A DNA stretch of 64,000 nt from Enterococcus pingfangensis (GCF_005405205.1 NZ_BJDP01000011.1:1-64000), one strand, 5' to 3'. Counted from the first letter of the stretch, positions 17,670 through 27,493 are shown. The notes: generated from the letters alone by a model not told the origin. A program made the numbers and translations.

Positions 17670-18716
17670 CTATTCAAATAAATTCATTTCGTACATCGTT
17701 TCGGCGATTTGCAATGAGTTCCAAGCAGCGCCTTTTAATAAATTGTCTGAAACAACCCATAGATGAACTCCCGTTTCTTCATCTGGATCTTTACGAATCC
17801 GGCCTACAAAAGTTTCTTTTTTCCCAACACTGTTCAACGCTTGCGGATAAATTTGTTGGCTTGGATCATCTTCTAATACCGCACCTGGAGCTTTAGCAAT
17901 CAGTTCTTGGATCTCTGCGACTGTCGCTGTTTTTTCAGTTTCGATATAGACAGATTCGGAATGGCCGCTCATGACCGGAATCCGTACACAAGTCGCTGAA
18001 ACTTTGATCGTATCATCGCCCATGATTTTTTTCGTTTCGTTGATCATTTTCCATTCTTCATTCGTATAACCGCCTTCAGCAAATACATCGATCTGAGGCA
18101 ATGCGTTGAATGCTAATGGATAATGTTTTTTATCCCCGCTAGCTGGTAAAATCGACGCCTCCCATTCATCGGATGGTTTCTCAGCAGCAAAATCACGAGT
18201 TTGCTGCGCCAATTCTTCAATGGCGAGATTTCCCGCACCAGATACCGCTTGATAAGTTGAAACGATCACACGTTTCAGTCCTAACGCTTGACGGATTGGC
18301 TCTAAAGCGACCATCATTTGGATCGTTGAACAATTAGGATTAGCAATGATCCCGTGATGTTCCCGCAATGCTTCTGGATTTACTTCTGGCACGACTAACG
18401 GTACCGCCGGATCCATCCGGAAGTGGCTGGTATTATCAACGACAACAGCACCGCGTTTGACTGCTTCTGGTGCAAATTTAGCGGAGATTCCTCCACCAGC
18501 TGAGAATAAAGCGAGATCAATTTGATCGAATGAATCCGGTACTAACTCTTCAATCGTTTGAGTTTCGCCTTTAAATGAAAGTTGCTTTCCGGCTGAACGC
18601 TTTGAAGCCAAAAACTTCACAGTACCAAGCGGCAAAGAACTATTTTCTAACATTTTAATCATTTGTGTTCCAACTGCGCCAGTAGCGCCAACAATTGCAA
18701 CATTCATTTTTCTCAT
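17670..18716 (-). CDS. asd: Aspartate-semialdehyde dehydrogenase, 348 aa
   Basis: NADP-binding [15 protein letters not shown] at the N-terminus, catalytic cysteine in [10 protein letters not shown] near residue 130, and catalytic histidine in [11 protein letters not shown] near 240. It reduces aspartyl phosphate to aspartate semialdehyde, the branch point for lysine, diaminopimelate, threonine and methionine. Several starts are close together (GTG 18725, ATG 18719, 18716, 18707); 18716 is chosen for its spacing to AGAGTG, with low certainty. No dapA or lysC neighbour; diaminopimelate dehydrogenase is at 44870. A TTGCGT-16-TAAACT promoter candidate is at 18750-18777. Confidence 0.93.
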   Translation of the reverse strand: MRKMNVAIVGATGAVGTQMIKMLENSSLPLGTVKFLASKRSAGKQLSFKGETQTIEELVPDSFDQIDLALFSAGGGISAKFAPEAVKRGAVVVDNTSHFRMDPAVPLVVPEVNPEALREHHGIIANPNCSTIQMMVALEPIRQALGLKRVIVSTYQAVSGAGNLAIEELAQQTRDFAAEKPSDEWEASILPASGDKKHYPLAFNALPQIDVFAEGGYTNEEWKMINETKKIMGDDTIKVSATCVRIPVMSGHSESVYIETEKTATVAEIQELIAKAPGAVLEDDPSQQIYPQALNSVGKKETFVGRIRKDPDEETGVHLWVVSDNLLKGAAWNSLQIAETMYEMNLFE

Positions 18717-18749
18717 CATAATCACTCTTTCATTTCATATTATTTTAAC

Positions 18750-18777
18750 AGTTTATCATATTTGTTTTGAAACGCAA
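18750..18777 (-). promoter_or_regulatory. Candidate asd promoter
   Basis: Minus-strand TTGCGT (18772-18777), 16-base spacer, TAAACT (18750-18755). Moderate match only. The remainder of the gap up to 19132 shows no lysine riboswitch or T-box that I can recognise, only the plus-strand promoter listed next. Confidence 0.4.
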
Positions 18778-18942
18778 GCGGACTTTTTGATGCCCTCCAA
18801 TTAATGAAACTGTCTCGATTGCCGTTAAGACGATTTAACAGTCTTTTTATCTCAAAATACCGACAATATCTCTGCCTAATAGAATTATCGTTTTAAATCA
18901 AGCAAATAAACTTAAAAAAACACATTTTTTTGAATAAATTCA

Positions 18943-18971
18943 TTGTGATTTTCTAATAAAAGCTTTAGAAT
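18943..18971 (+). promoter_or_regulatory. Candidate promoter of the 93-aa TPR-like gene
   Basis: TTGTGA, 17-base spacer, TAGAAT. It would give an untranslated leader of about 155 bases before the gene at 19133; I see no named riboswitch in it. Confidence 0.45.
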
Positions 18972-19132
18972 TAATATGAAAGCGTTATTCATAGACGCCC
19001 AAGTATAAAAATTAACAGGCAGAACATCAAACAAATGTATGAAGTCGACGACAGATCACGTGCAGCTTTAAGTCTCACTTGTTATCAAAAAAAGCGCCGA
19101 TAGTCTTATGCGCTGAATAATTGGAGGTAAAA

Positions 19133-19414
19133 ATGAATACAAAACAGTTAGTCCCATCCTATTATCAAGCGGCTTGCTTTTACGCTGACCGCGGCAATCA
19201 AGAAAGAGCCAATGCACTTTTCGACGAAGGTATCCAGACGCTTTTAGAAGTAAATATGATCGACGGCTTAGAAGAACTATTTTTTGAAAAAGCTGTTATT
19301 CAAGACAATCCCAACGAACAGCTGGAACTTTTGAAACAGGCTGATTATTATGCCAAACTAAACGAAAATCTTAGTTTAAAAACATTGATCCAAGAAAGAT
19401 TGACTAGTATTTAA
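19133..19414 (+). CDS. Small all-helical TPR-like protein, 93 aa
   Basis: Entirely helical and soluble. Two or three helix pairs can be read (YYQAACFYADRGNQERANALF, split as two helices, then LELLKQADYYAKLN), resembling the tetratricopeptide C-terminal half of Rgg/PlcR-type regulators but without any DNA-binding domain. It may be a free-standing TPR adaptor or the remnant of a longer regulator. TTGGAGG lies six bases before the ATG, so it is translated in its own right. It faces the MFS gene across a terminator. Function unknown. Confidence 0.65.
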   Translation: MNTKQLVPSYYQAACFYADRGNQERANALFDEGIQTLLEVNMIDGLEELFFEKAVIQDNPNEQLELLKQADYYAKLNENLSLKTLIQERLTSI

Positions 19415-19420
19415 AAAAGG

Positions 19421-19497
19421 TAGTGACAGAAGTAGACGGCTTCAAGAAATAAGTTTGTGAGATTTCGACTTATTTCTTGAAGCTGGAACACCGTTTA
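19421..19497. repeat. Palindromic intergenic repeat, best copy
   Basis: GCTTCAAGAAATAAG (19439-19453) and its exact complement CTTATTTCTTGAAGC (19469-19483) form a perfect 15-bp stem around a 15-base loop. It is followed at once by a GTGACA-type terminator. Related copies lie at 17560, 22005, 28433 and 48070. Confidence 0.75.
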
Positions 19498-19500
19498 TTC

Positions 19501-19540
19501 AAAAAAAGGTTGTGACAAAAAAATTGTCACAACCTTTTTG
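19501..19540. terminator. Bidirectional terminator (GTGACA type)
   Basis: AAAGGTTGTGACA / TGTCACAACCTTT nearly perfect stem with A- and T-runs on both sides, between the converging small TPR-like gene and the MFS gene. Confidence 0.85.
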
Positions 19541-19556
19541 AATCCATCACCCTACT

Positions 19557-20783
19557 TTATTCGGGTACACTCGCATTTTCTTTATTGCTTAAAGCGCGTG
19601 CTTTGGCTGGTTTGTTTGGACGGTAGAAAATTAGATATAAGACTGCCACGATGAGCGGAATTACCGCACAGAAGAGATAGATTCGTTGATACGAACCTAA
19701 AAGCCCTTTGATTGCGCCTAATAAATAAGGACCGACCCCTAAGCCTAAATCCAAGCCGATGAAATACGTCGAAAGAGCTACACCGATTCGAGCTTTATCA
19801 ACTAATTTCAACGTAACTGCTTGGCCATTCGCCATAAATGTTCCGTAACCTAGTCCTACAAAAGCACCGGCAACCAACAATACGACTGCATTTCCAGTAA
19901 AGGCTAAAAGAATCAAACCAATCGTCAAACAAATAAAACTTGGATACATTACGGAATTTTCGCCATATTTATCAAAGATTTTACCAGACATCGGTCTTGT
20001 GATCGTAACAACGAGTGCATAAACTACAAAGAAGAACGCACCGGCGGTCACTAAATGTAATTGGTCCGCATAAATAGATAAGAAGCCTAAGACGCTTGAG
20101 TAAGCGATCCCGATCAAAAATGCGATTCCGGCAATAAACAGAACTTTGATTTCAATAAAACTTTCTAAACTGAATTTGTTGATCAATGCCCGATGTTCTT
20201 CTGTTAAGACAATATTATGAACATCAAATTTGAAGCATGCGATCATTGTGATAAAGGCTAAAACAACTGCCAAGATGATAATCGTTTGAAAGCCGACTAC
20301 CGGCAGTAAAAGCAAGCCGATGAATGGTCCGATCGCTGCGGCTAAACTAGTACTTAGCCCATAGTAATTGATCCCTTCCCCATATTTTGCTTCAGGGATA
20401 TAGGCAGTTACGATCGCATTAGCCGCCGTTGAGACAGCCCCGTAACCAAAACCGTTCAAGAAACGGACGCCATCTAAAATAAAAATGTTGCTACTGATCA
20501 AATATGCAGCTGTCGTCAGCAAATAAAAAAGTGCGCCATAGCGTAGGACTGCACGCCGACCGAATAATTCCAATTTTTTCCCGATATATAATCGTGCAAG
20601 CAATGTCCCAATGATATAGATCCCAACTGCAAAACCAGCTTGGGCTGTTGTTGCACCTAGACTATCACTGGCATATTTCGCCGTGATTACGACAAAACAA
20701 TAATAAACTAAAAAGACGACAAAATTGATAATAGTAATTGTGATAAAACCTTTATTGAATAGCTTTTCTTCCTTAATTTTCAT
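19557..20783 (-). CDS. MFS transporter, 12 TM, 408 aa
   Basis: Twelve hydrophobic segments. Motif A-like IGKKLELFGRRAVLRYGAL follows TM2; the second-half counterpart is SGKIFDKYGENSVMYPS. GVALSTYFIGLDLGLGVGPY near TM10-11 resembles the YfcJ/YhhS-like branch of drug or metabolite exporters. The 96-aa gene upstream ends 12 bases before this start, so the two are an operon. Substrate unknown. Confidence 0.82.
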   Translation of the reverse strand: MKIKEEKLFNKGFITITIINFVVFLVYYCFVVITAKYASDSLGATTAQAGFAVGIYIIGTLLARLYIGKKLELFGRRAVLRYGALFYLLTTAAYLISSNIFILDGVRFLNGFGYGAVSTAANAIVTAYIPEAKYGEGINYYGLSTSLAAAIGPFIGLLLLPVVGFQTIIILAVVLAFITMIACFKFDVHNIVLTEEHRALINKFSLESFIEIKVLFIAGIAFLIGIAYSSVLGFLSIYADQLHLVTAGAFFFVVYALVVTITRPMSGKIFDKYGENSVMYPSFICLTIGLILLAFTGNAVVLLVAGAFVGLGYGTFMANGQAVTLKLVDKARIGVALSTYFIGLDLGLGVGPYLLGAIKGLLGSYQRIYLFCAVIPLIVAVLYLIFYRPNKPAKARALSNKENASVPE

Positions 20784-20795
20784 TACCCGCTCTCA

Positions 20796-21086
20796 TTAAT
20801 AGATGATAGTTTCACTCAGTTTCTTCAAATCAGAAATCTTTTCCGCAACCTTGTTGTAATTTGATGGATAACGATCCACCGCTTGGCTGATAAATAGATC
20901 TCGTGTATGGTCAAACTCCCGCAAAAAGTCTTCTAGTGTTTCATCTTGTTCCAGCGTAACATCCTTTCTCAACATCAAGGCATTTTGATATGCATCATTC
21001 AAAAAGACCAATACTGCCTCCTTTTCAAACCGTACCTTGTAGGCTGATTCCAATCGTTCGATCATTGCGCATGTCCATTTTTTCAT
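20796..21086 (-). CDS. Hypothetical protein, 96 aa
   Basis: Small soluble helical protein with no membrane segment and one cysteine (Cys6). Acidic EQDETLEDFLREFDHTRD lies mid-sequence. AGAGGAG stands eight to nine bases before the ATG at 21086. It precedes the MFS gene in what looks like a two-gene unit, divergent from the Crp-family regulator, which is therefore a candidate controller of the pair. Family not recognised. Confidence 0.65.
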   Translation of the reverse strand: MKKWTCAMIERLESAYKVRFEKEAVLVFLNDAYQNALMLRKDVTLEQDETLEDFLREFDHTRDLFISQAVDRYPSNYNKVAEKISDLKKLSETIIY

Positions 21087-21340
21087 AATAACCACTCCTC
21101 TTTCCAAAATTTCTAATCACTAGAACATTGGGTTTGTTTGACTTACTTGACCGATTATACGGATATAAAAAAAATACAAAATCAGATTTCATAATGAAAA
21201 ATGCTTTTGAAAATTTTTAGTAAATTATGACATTAACATTTGTTTGTATCTTTTTTATACATACTTTTAATCAAACTGAGCGTCTACTTATGATAAAATA
21301 GCAATAAATTTCAGTAAATTATGGAAGGAATAAATAAAAA

Positions 21341-21997
21341 TTGGATAATGCAGCTTTAACAAACTACTTAGAACAAAAGAAATTTCCTATCGTCACGAAA
21401 GAATACAAAAAGTATTTACTCTATGAAGGAATCCAAGACCATCATGTATACATTTTGAAAAACGGGGTCATCAAGACCAGTGTTATCTCCAGAGATGGCA
21501 GAGAGTTCAATTTGGAGTACATCAATGATCTCGAAGTAGTTTCATTGTTAAAGGATGAATACTCTCAGTTTATCGACGCACCATTCAACATTCGGGTGGA
21601 ATCAGAAAAAGCCGAACTCTATCAAATCGATCGCGTAGAATTTTGGAAAGACATCAATCAAAACTTCGAATTACAGATCTATGTCAAAAACTATTACCGA
21701 GAACGATTGCTCAAATCGATGAAACGAACCCAGCAGATGTTGATGAACGGGAAATTCGGGGCCGTCTGCACTCAAATCTATGACCTATGTGATAAATTCG
21801 GGATTGAATTCCAAGATGGTGTCTTGATCGATTTTGTTGTAACAAACGAAGAGATCGCCCACTTCTGCGGCATTAATGCTGCAAGTAGCGTCAGCCGCAT
21901 CATGCATCAACTAAAAAGCTGCGGTGCGATCAAAATCCATGACCGCAAATTATTTATCAAAAATATCGAATTAATCAAAGACAATATCATCTTTTAA
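21341..21997 (+). CDS. Crp/Fnr (PrfA-like) family transcriptional regulator, 218 aa
   Basis: Cyclic-nucleotide-type beta-barrel at residues 10-110 (HHVYILKNGVIKTSVIS, REFNLEYINDLEVVSL), dimer helix near 115-140, and a C-terminal winged helix (VTNEEIAHFCGINAASSVSRIMHQL) at 165-190. The barrel lacks the arginine-serine phosphate cassette that binds cAMP. No N-terminal FeS cysteine set is present; Cys residues at about 142, 149 and 175 do not form an Fnr cluster motif. The start is TTG, eleven bases after GGAAGGA. It diverges from the 96-aa/MFS operon and converges with pflB. Ligand and targets unknown. Confidence 0.83.
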   Translation: MDNAALTNYLEQKKFPIVTKEYKKYLLYEGIQDHHVYILKNGVIKTSVISRDGREFNLEYINDLEVVSLLKDEYSQFIDAPFNIRVESEKAELYQIDRVEFWKDINQNFELQIYVKNYYRERLLKSMKRTQQMLMNGKFGAVCTQIYDLCDKFGIEFQDGVLIDFVVTNEEIAHFCGINAASSVSRIMHQLKSCGAIKIHDRKLFIKNIELIKDNIIF

Positions 21998-22004
21998 GAA
22001 GTTG

Positions 22005-22100
22005 AAACAGCAGTAGGTAGCTTCAAGAAACAAGAAAAAATTTTCGGAAATTGCTTTTCAAATTTTGTGATATTTTGGTTTATTTCTTGAAGCGGCTTCT
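22005..22100. repeat. Palindromic intergenic repeat
   Basis: GCTTCAAGAAA (22020-22030) and TTTCTTGAAGC (22083-22093) are exact complements bounding a 52-base interior. The interior (TTTTCGGAAATTGCTTTTC and flanks) closely matches the copy at 48080-48125. It lies between the regulator gene and the pflB terminator. Confidence 0.7.
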
Positions 22101-22146
22101 CGTTTTTGGGGGGAATTTTTTATCACGTCCTCTTAAACGAAGCATG

Positions 22147-22190
22147 AAAAAAAAAGATCCTGACACTCATCGAAGAGTCTCAGGATCTTT
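22147..22190 (-). terminator. Terminator of pflB
   Basis: Minus-strand GATCCTGA / TCAGGATC stem with inner pairing and eight T. Confidence 0.85.
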
Positions 22191-22217
22191 TAGTTTATTT
22201 AGAAACAAAAGCATTTT

Positions 22218-24515
22218 TTACATTTTTGTATGGTCTGTCCGTGAAATAACGTCGCGACGTTGTTCAGGAGTCAAGTCACGGAATTTTACTGCGTAACCTG
22301 ATACACGAATCGTGAAGTTGGCGTATTTAGGATTGTCGATATCTTTATCCATTTCTTCTAACAATTCACGACCAAAAACATTGACGTTCAAGTGATAGCC
22401 GCCGCGATCAAAGTAACCGTCTAAGACATGACGCAAATTCTCTACTTGCATCGCTTCATCGTCAGTCCGTCCTAAAGCACCTGGATTGATAGTTTGCGTG
22501 TCAGAGATTCCGTCTTGTGCACAAGCATAATTCAATTTAGCAGTTGAATTCAATGAAGCCAACAAGCCATTTTTCTCGCCTAAGTATTTCCCGTCTTGGT
22601 AACTTGGGTTGGCACCTGGTGCTAACGGTTTGCCTGCCCGACGTCCGTCAGGAGTGTTCCCTGTATTTTTTCCGTAAACGACATTCGATGTGATCGTCAA
22701 CAATGACAATGTCGGTGTTGACTCACGATACGTATGCTGACGTTTGATTTGGGTCATGAAGTATTCAAGAATCCAGTTTGCCATTTCGTCGGCTTCATCG
22801 TCATCATTTCCGTAAGTTGGAAATTCATTTTGTGGAATGTAGTCTACAGCTAAGCCATCTTCATCACGAATTACTTTTACGTTTCCGTGTTTGATCGCCA
22901 TCAATGAATCCGTCGCATGGGAGATCCCAGCGATCCCAGTTGCAAACGTCCGTTTCAACTCTGTATCCATCAATGCTAATTGCGGTGCTTCATACGCATA
23001 TTTATCATGCATATAATGGATTACATTCAATGTATTTACGTAAAGTTCAGCTAACCAGTCTAAAACATCTTTATAGCTGTCCATAAATTGATTGAAATCA
23101 ATGCTGTCGCCTTCTAATGGACGGAAGCGCGGACCTACTTGCATCTTCGTCATTTCGTCAACGCCGCCGTTGATCGCGTAAAGAACGGCTTTAGCTAAGT
23201 TAGCACGTGCACCGAAGAATTGCATATCTTTTCCGATCACTGTCGCAGAAACACAGCAAGCAATCGCTGAGTCATCCGAACCCCAGTATTGACGTAATAG
23301 ATCATCATTTTCCAATTGGATCGAAGAACTTTGTTTAGCAACTTTCGCTGCGTAAGTCCGGAAGCCTTCTGGTAAATGTGATGAATATAAAACAGTTAAA
23401 TTCGGTTCTGGTGAAGGGCCCATGTTGGTCAATGTGTGCAAGATCCGGAAATCGTTCTTTGTAACTAATGAAGAGCCGTCCATGTTCATTCCTGCTAATG
23501 ACAATGTCGCCCAAATTGGATAACCAGAGAATAATTGATTGTATTCCGGTGTACGCGCAAATTTCACCATCCGTAATTTCATGATCAAGTGATCGATCAT
23601 TTCTTGCGCTTCAAATTCTGTGATCAATCCACGGTTTAAATCACGTTGGATATAAACATCTAAGAAAGCGGAGATCCGGCCAATCGACATTGCGGCACCA
23701 TTTTGCGATTTGATCGCTGCAAGGTAGCCAAAGTATAACCATTGGATCGCTTCTTGTGCATCGCTAGCAGGTTTTGAAATATCACAGCCGTAGCTTGCAG
23801 CCATTTCCTTCATATCTGCTAACGCACGATATTGTTCAGAAACTTCTTCACGCAATTGGATCACGTCGTTTGTCATCACTTTACTGCCGACATTTTTCCA
23901 ATCTTTTTTCTTTTCTTTCATTAAGTAATCGATTCCGTATAATGCAACACGACGATAATCGCCGATGATTCGACCACGTCCGTAAGCATCAGGCAGACCC
24001 GTAATGATTTTATTTTTACGAGCTAGACGCATTTCATCCGTATACGCATCAAAAACACCTTGGTTGTGTGTTTTGCGCCATTTGTTAAAGATAAATGACA
24101 TTTCATCATCTACTTCATAACCATTTGATTCCAACGCTTTGTTCGCCATATTGATCCCGCCAAAAGGCATGAATGCTTGTTTCAACGGTACATCTGTTTG
24201 CAAACCAACGATTTTTTCTTCTTCTTTGATCAAGTAACCAGGTTCATGTGAAGTGATGGTTGCAGGAACGTCCGTGTCCATATCGTAGACACCATTTTTC
24301 TTATGTTGAACTTCAAAAAGTTCTTGCAGTTTTTCCCATAATTTTTCAGTACTTGGTGCAGCCCCTTCTAAAAAGCTGTCATCGCCTTTATATTCTGTGT
24401 AGTTGCGTTTGATAAAGTCCAGTGTGTTGACCTCATGTTGCCAACGGCCTTCGTTAAAACCTTCCCAAGGATTGTTTGTCTGTTCTGTCGTTTTGTTGAT
24501 TGTTTTAGTTTCCAT
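22218..24515 (-). CDS. pflB: Formate C-acetyltransferase (pyruvate formate-lyase), 765 aa
   Basis: Glycyl radical enzyme converting pyruvate and CoA to acetyl-CoA and formate under anaerobiosis. Active cysteines Cys420-Cys421 are in IACCVSATV; the radical Gly740 is in RVSGYAVKF near the C-terminus; [17 protein letters not shown] precedes it. Length is usual for the family. AAGGAG lies seven bases before the ATG. The activating enzyme pflA, normally next in line, is absent: a terminator and then the convergent regulator follow. Conservation and codon use look like a highly expressed gene. Confidence 0.95.
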   Translation of the reverse strand: METKTINKTTEQTNNPWEGFNEGRWQHEVNTLDFIKRNYTEYKGDDSFLEGAAPSTEKLWEKLQELFEVQHKKNGVYDMDTDVPATITSHEPGYLIKEEEKIVGLQTDVPLKQAFMPFGGINMANKALESNGYEVDDEMSFIFNKWRKTHNQGVFDAYTDEMRLARKNKIITGLPDAYGRGRIIGDYRRVALYGIDYLMKEKKKDWKNVGSKVMTNDVIQLREEVSEQYRALADMKEMAASYGCDISKPASDAQEAIQWLYFGYLAAIKSQNGAAMSIGRISAFLDVYIQRDLNRGLITEFEAQEMIDHLIMKLRMVKFARTPEYNQLFSGYPIWATLSLAGMNMDGSSLVTKNDFRILHTLTNMGPSPEPNLTVLYSSHLPEGFRTYAAKVAKQSSSIQLENDDLLRQYWGSDDSAIACCVSATVIGKDMQFFGARANLAKAVLYAINGGVDEMTKMQVGPRFRPLEGDSIDFNQFMDSYKDVLDWLAELYVNTLNVIHYMHDKYAYEAPQLALMDTELKRTFATGIAGISHATDSLMAIKHGNVKVIRDEDGLAVDYIPQNEFPTYGNDDDEADEMANWILEYFMTQIKRQHTYRESTPTLSLLTITSNVVYGKNTGNTPDGRRAGKPLAPGANPSYQDGKYLGEKNGLLASLNSTAKLNYACAQDGISDTQTINPGALGRTDDEAMQVENLRHVLDGYFDRGGYHLNVNVFGRELLEEMDKDIDNPKYANFTIRVSGYAVKFRDLTPEQRRDVISRTDHTKM

Positions 24516-24529
24516 CTGTGCACTCCTTC

Positions 24530-25045
24530 GTCAAATTAATTAAAGTGATTATAACAAAAGTAACCGTTTTAAGAAAGTGCTTTTTTAAACTCTCATTTAA
24601 CCAAATCCCTTTAAAATAATGACCATTATTTAACGACAGCTGTTCTATTTTTTACTATAACAGATAACGTAATCGAGAATGAGCTCGTCTACTTGAGAGA
24701 AGTTTCACTTACTAAGAGATAGATTTTTCTGATCCAAACAAGTTAAAAAACAGCGACTGATACAGCACGCTATTTGAGCGTTCTCTTCTCTCATCACTCC
24801 TTGATTTCGCTTATAATTAGTAGTAACGCTGAATTTTCGACTCCGTGATTTTAAACAATCCTTAAACTCTGCTCGCACGATTCACCGGCTAGTCATCAAA
24901 ATAATCCGTTTTTTGCTAGCAACCTCCTTAGAAATACAGCTAAAAAAAAGTTGTGACAAAAATCTTGTCACAACCTCATATAAAGCTTGAGTGCTTTATC
25001 AAAAAAAGCTCAAATATATAGAAACAATCTTATTTTTAAACTTGA
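24530..25045. other. pflB upstream region, non-coding (about 530 bases)
   Basis: Contains the pflB -10 box TATAAT (minus strand, 24548-24553) with a weak TTTCTT -35 17 bases upstream, and a GTGACA-type terminator at 24942-24976. Between 24600 and 24940 I find no credible gene, tRNA or riboswitch. The length is unusual for this compact segment and may hold regulator sites for fermentation control, but no clear Crp/Fnr-type palindrome stands out. Confidence 0.55.
24942..24977 (-). terminator. Terminator of the winged-helix regulator (GTGACA type)
   Basis: Minus-strand GGTTGTGACA / TGTCACAAC stem with eight T, about 75 bases downstream of the regulator stop codon. Confidence 0.8.
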
Positions 25046-25049
25046 ATCC

Positions 25050-25769
25050 CTATATATTTATTAAAGATTGGCACGGGATAGCTTCTTGCTCAACAAGGTC
25101 GTTTTCCAAATAATCGAAAAACTTTTTATTTAAGCGATAACCTTGGCCCCAGACAGTTTGGATCGCTTCATCCCCAAACTCATTTTCCAATTTCTCGTTA
25201 ACTTTGGAAACAACTTTTGAAAGGCTCGCTAAAACGGATTTTGTCGGTGCTTTTTCCCAAATCTGCTGACTGATTTCTTCCCGCGGAACTGTACGTTCGC
25301 CGGCTTGGATCAAATAATAAACGATTTCTTTTTGCTTTAATTTCAAGCTCAGTTCAGATAATTTTTGTTTGACCGCAACTTGCTGCACATGTGCGGCATC
25401 TTTATTCGCTAAACTAGTCAGTTCAGCAACCAATAAAATTTCCCGCAGCTGCCCAAGACTTGAATCTAGTGGGATCCATGCATCAAAAGGAGCACAAGGG
25501 ATTTCGTCACACTTGCTTTCTGTTGAGCGGCGGAAAAACTTGATATTCTCTTGAGATAGTTGTTTCATTATTTCTTGCGTTTCCATATCATAAAGCGTCT
25601 CACTAAAAATGATCCCTTCAAACTGATTGAGAAAATTCTTATCACAAGCACCTTTTTTTAACGCCGTCATTATATTACTGGAACAATAAACTTCATTTCC
25701 TAATTGCTTCAATTGCCGTTCAAAATTTTCTTCATACAACGGAACCTTAGTCAAAAGCAGTAATTGCAC
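25050..25769 (-). CDS. Winged-helix regulator with degenerate receiver-like N-terminus, 239 aa
   Basis: The C-terminal half (about residues 130-220) is an OmpR/PhoB-type winged helix: KQKEIVYYLIQAGERTVPRE opens it and TVWGQGYRLNK closes it with the signature wing. The N-terminal 110 residues have receiver-like alternation but lack the phospho-acceptor aspartate and lysine set, so it is not an ordinary response regulator, and no kinase is adjacent. GTG at 25769 is chosen since AAGGAGG lies eight bases upstream; the ATG six codons earlier has no site. Regulon unknown. Confidence 0.78.
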   Translation of the reverse strand: MQLLLLTKVPLYEENFERQLKQLGNEVYCSSNIMTALKKGACDKNFLNQFEGIIFSETLYDMETQEIMKQLSQENIKFFRRSTESKCDEIPCAPFDAWIPLDSSLGQLREILLVAELTSLANKDAAHVQQVAVKQKLSELSLKLKQKEIVYYLIQAGERTVPREEISQQIWEKAPTKSVLASLSKVVSKVNEKLENEFGDEAIQTVWGQGYRLNKKFFDYLENDLVEQEAIPCQSLINI

Positions 25770-26003
25770 GCATTTATCCTCCTTCATAGTCCTACATCAC
25801 AACAATTTTCTGATTTATGTTGCCTCCTACTAATAGATTCCTCCTATTATCAAAATCAATTATAAATAAAATTTCATCTATTAAAACAAAAACATACGGG
25901 TCAGTTATAATATAAAATTATTTTTAAATCAATTTACGATACAACTTCTTAAAAACACATGATAAAATCTTTAATATCACGGAAAAATTATTTTATCCAA
26001 TAA

Positions 26004-26045
26004 TAAAAAAAGCTGCCCATCTTCTATTGAAAATGAACAGCTGGC
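26004..26045 (-). terminator. Terminator of the purine permease gene
   Basis: Minus-strand AGCTG / CAGCT outer stem with CAT / ATG inner pairs and seven T. Confidence 0.75.
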
Positions 26046-26058
26046 CACTCAAGATTTA

Positions 26059-27366
26059 TTATACATTCAAGATCCACATAAAGCCGATAAAGACGAAGAA
26101 CAGTCCATACATGATCGGTGAAACTTCTTTTCCGCGTTTAGCAGCAACCATCGTGATCGGATAAAAGATAAAACCTAGTGCAATTCCGTCCGAAATACTA
26201 TAGGTCAACGGCATACCGATCAAAATTAAAAATGAAGGAATCGCGATTTCCAATTGATCCCATTTAATTTGACGCAATGATTGTGCCATTAATACACCAA
26301 CTACGATCAAGGCAGGTGCCGTAACTTGTGAAGTAACAACTGATAACAACGGTGAGAAGAACAATCCAAAGATAAAGAATACTCCGGTAGTGATCGCGGT
26401 CAAACCAGAACGTCCGCCAACTGCGATTCCAGCTGAAGATTCTACATAAGCACCAACTGGTGATGTCCCAAATAATGAGCCAGCCAACATCGCCGTAGAA
26501 TCAGAAGCCAACGCTTTTCCCACTCGCGGCATTTTATTGTCTTTCATGAAGCCGGCTTGATTGGCTAGTCCAACCAATGTCCCCGCAGTATCAAAGAAAG
26601 TCACTAATAAAAACGTTAGAACAACGACCCATAATTGTAGTGTATTGATATCTTTCACATGTTTTAACGCAACTAAGAAAGTTGGTTTCAAACTGGGAGC
26701 AGCGGAAATGATTTGTGTCGGCGCTTGGATCAGCCCAGTAACTAAACCTAATAAAGTCGTAGCGACCATCCCGATAAAAATTCCGCCCGGCACTCGCCGT
26801 ACTAGCAAGATCGCGGTCACGATCAAACCAAAAACAGTCAGCCAAGTTGTTCCAGTCATTGAACCTAAACCGACTAAAGTCGATTTATCAGCGACGATGA
26901 TGCCACCTTCACTCAAACCTAAAAACGCGATAAATAAACCAATCCCGCCAGATATCGCATATTTCAAATCGGCTGGGATCGCATCGATGATCATTTCGCG
27001 TAATTTAAAAATAGTAATCACAATAAAAATCAGCGATGCTACAAATACTCCAGCTAAAGCTGTTTCCCAACGAATACCCATCCCGATACAAACCGAATAG
27101 GCAAAAAAGGCATTGATCCCTAATGCGGGTGCCGTCGCAATCGGATAGCGCGCCAATACGCCCATCAGGACACAACCTAATGCACTAGCTAATGCGGTGG
27201 CAGTAAAGACGGCTCCTTCATCCATTCCTGAGGCACCTAGTACGCTAGGATTTACAAAAAGAATGTACGCCATTGAAATAAATGTAGTGAAGCCTGCCAG
27301 AATTTCTCTTTTTACTGTTGTGTTTAATTTATCAAGTTCAAAATAGGAATTTATTTTCCCTTTCAT
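26059..27366 (-). CDS. pbuG: NCS2/AzgA-type purine (hypoxanthine-guanine) permease, 435 aa
   Basis: AzgA-like nucleobase permease. TM1 shows FTTFISMAYILFVNP, TM3 region PALGINAFFAY, and TM10 FDTAGTLVGLANQAG and GTSPVGAYVESSAGI, all conserved in PbuG/AzgA carriers that import hypoxanthine and guanine with protons. The start at 27366 follows GGGGAG; upstream in-frame ATGs lack a site. Two inverted ACGAACATT motifs in the leader suggest PurR control, and deoC lies upstream on the same strand, fitting nucleoside/nucleobase salvage. Confidence 0.87.
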   Translation of the reverse strand: MKGKINSYFELDKLNTTVKREILAGFTTFISMAYILFVNPSVLGASGMDEGAVFTATALASALGCVLMGVLARYPIATAPALGINAFFAYSVCIGMGIRWETALAGVFVASLIFIVITIFKLREMIIDAIPADLKYAISGGIGLFIAFLGLSEGGIIVADKSTLVGLGSMTGTTWLTVFGLIVTAILLVRRVPGGIFIGMVATTLLGLVTGLIQAPTQIISAAPSLKPTFLVALKHVKDINTLQLWVVVLTFLLVTFFDTAGTLVGLANQAGFMKDNKMPRVGKALASDSTAMLAGSLFGTSPVGAYVESSAGIAVGGRSGLTAITTGVFFIFGLFFSPLLSVVTSQVTAPALIVVGVLMAQSLRQIKWDQLEIAIPSFLILIGMPLTYSISDGIALGFIFYPITMVAAKRGKEVSPIMYGLFFVFIGFMWILNV

Positions 27367-27387
27367 GATACTCCCCCTATAATCTAA

Positions 27388-27396
27388 AATGTTCGT
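27388..27396 (-). promoter_or_regulatory. Candidate PurR box 1 (pbuG leader)
   Basis: ACGAACATT, a match to the core of the Firmicutes PurBox (CGAAC followed by A/T), 22 bases before the permease start. A second copy is inverted at 27485. The spacing of 88 bases is wider than the paired PurBoxes of Bacillus. Confidence 0.4.
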
Positions 27397-27484
27397 AAAA
27401 TAATAGCATTTTTTCCAAACAACGAGGATAATCATATAATAAACACGATAATAAGTAAACAATAATATACAAACTTAGTGAAAC

Positions 27485-27493
27485 ACGAACATT
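27485..27493 (+). promoter_or_regulatory. Candidate PurR box 2
   Basis: ACGAACATT on the opposite strand to box 1, in the same permease upstream region. I see no purine riboswitch core in this region. Confidence 0.4.

Noticed and set aside
18726-19120. Lysine riboswitch or T-box upstream of asd
   Set aside because: No T-box GGTGG bulge or lysine aptamer core was recognised; asd promoter sequence lies close to the gene.
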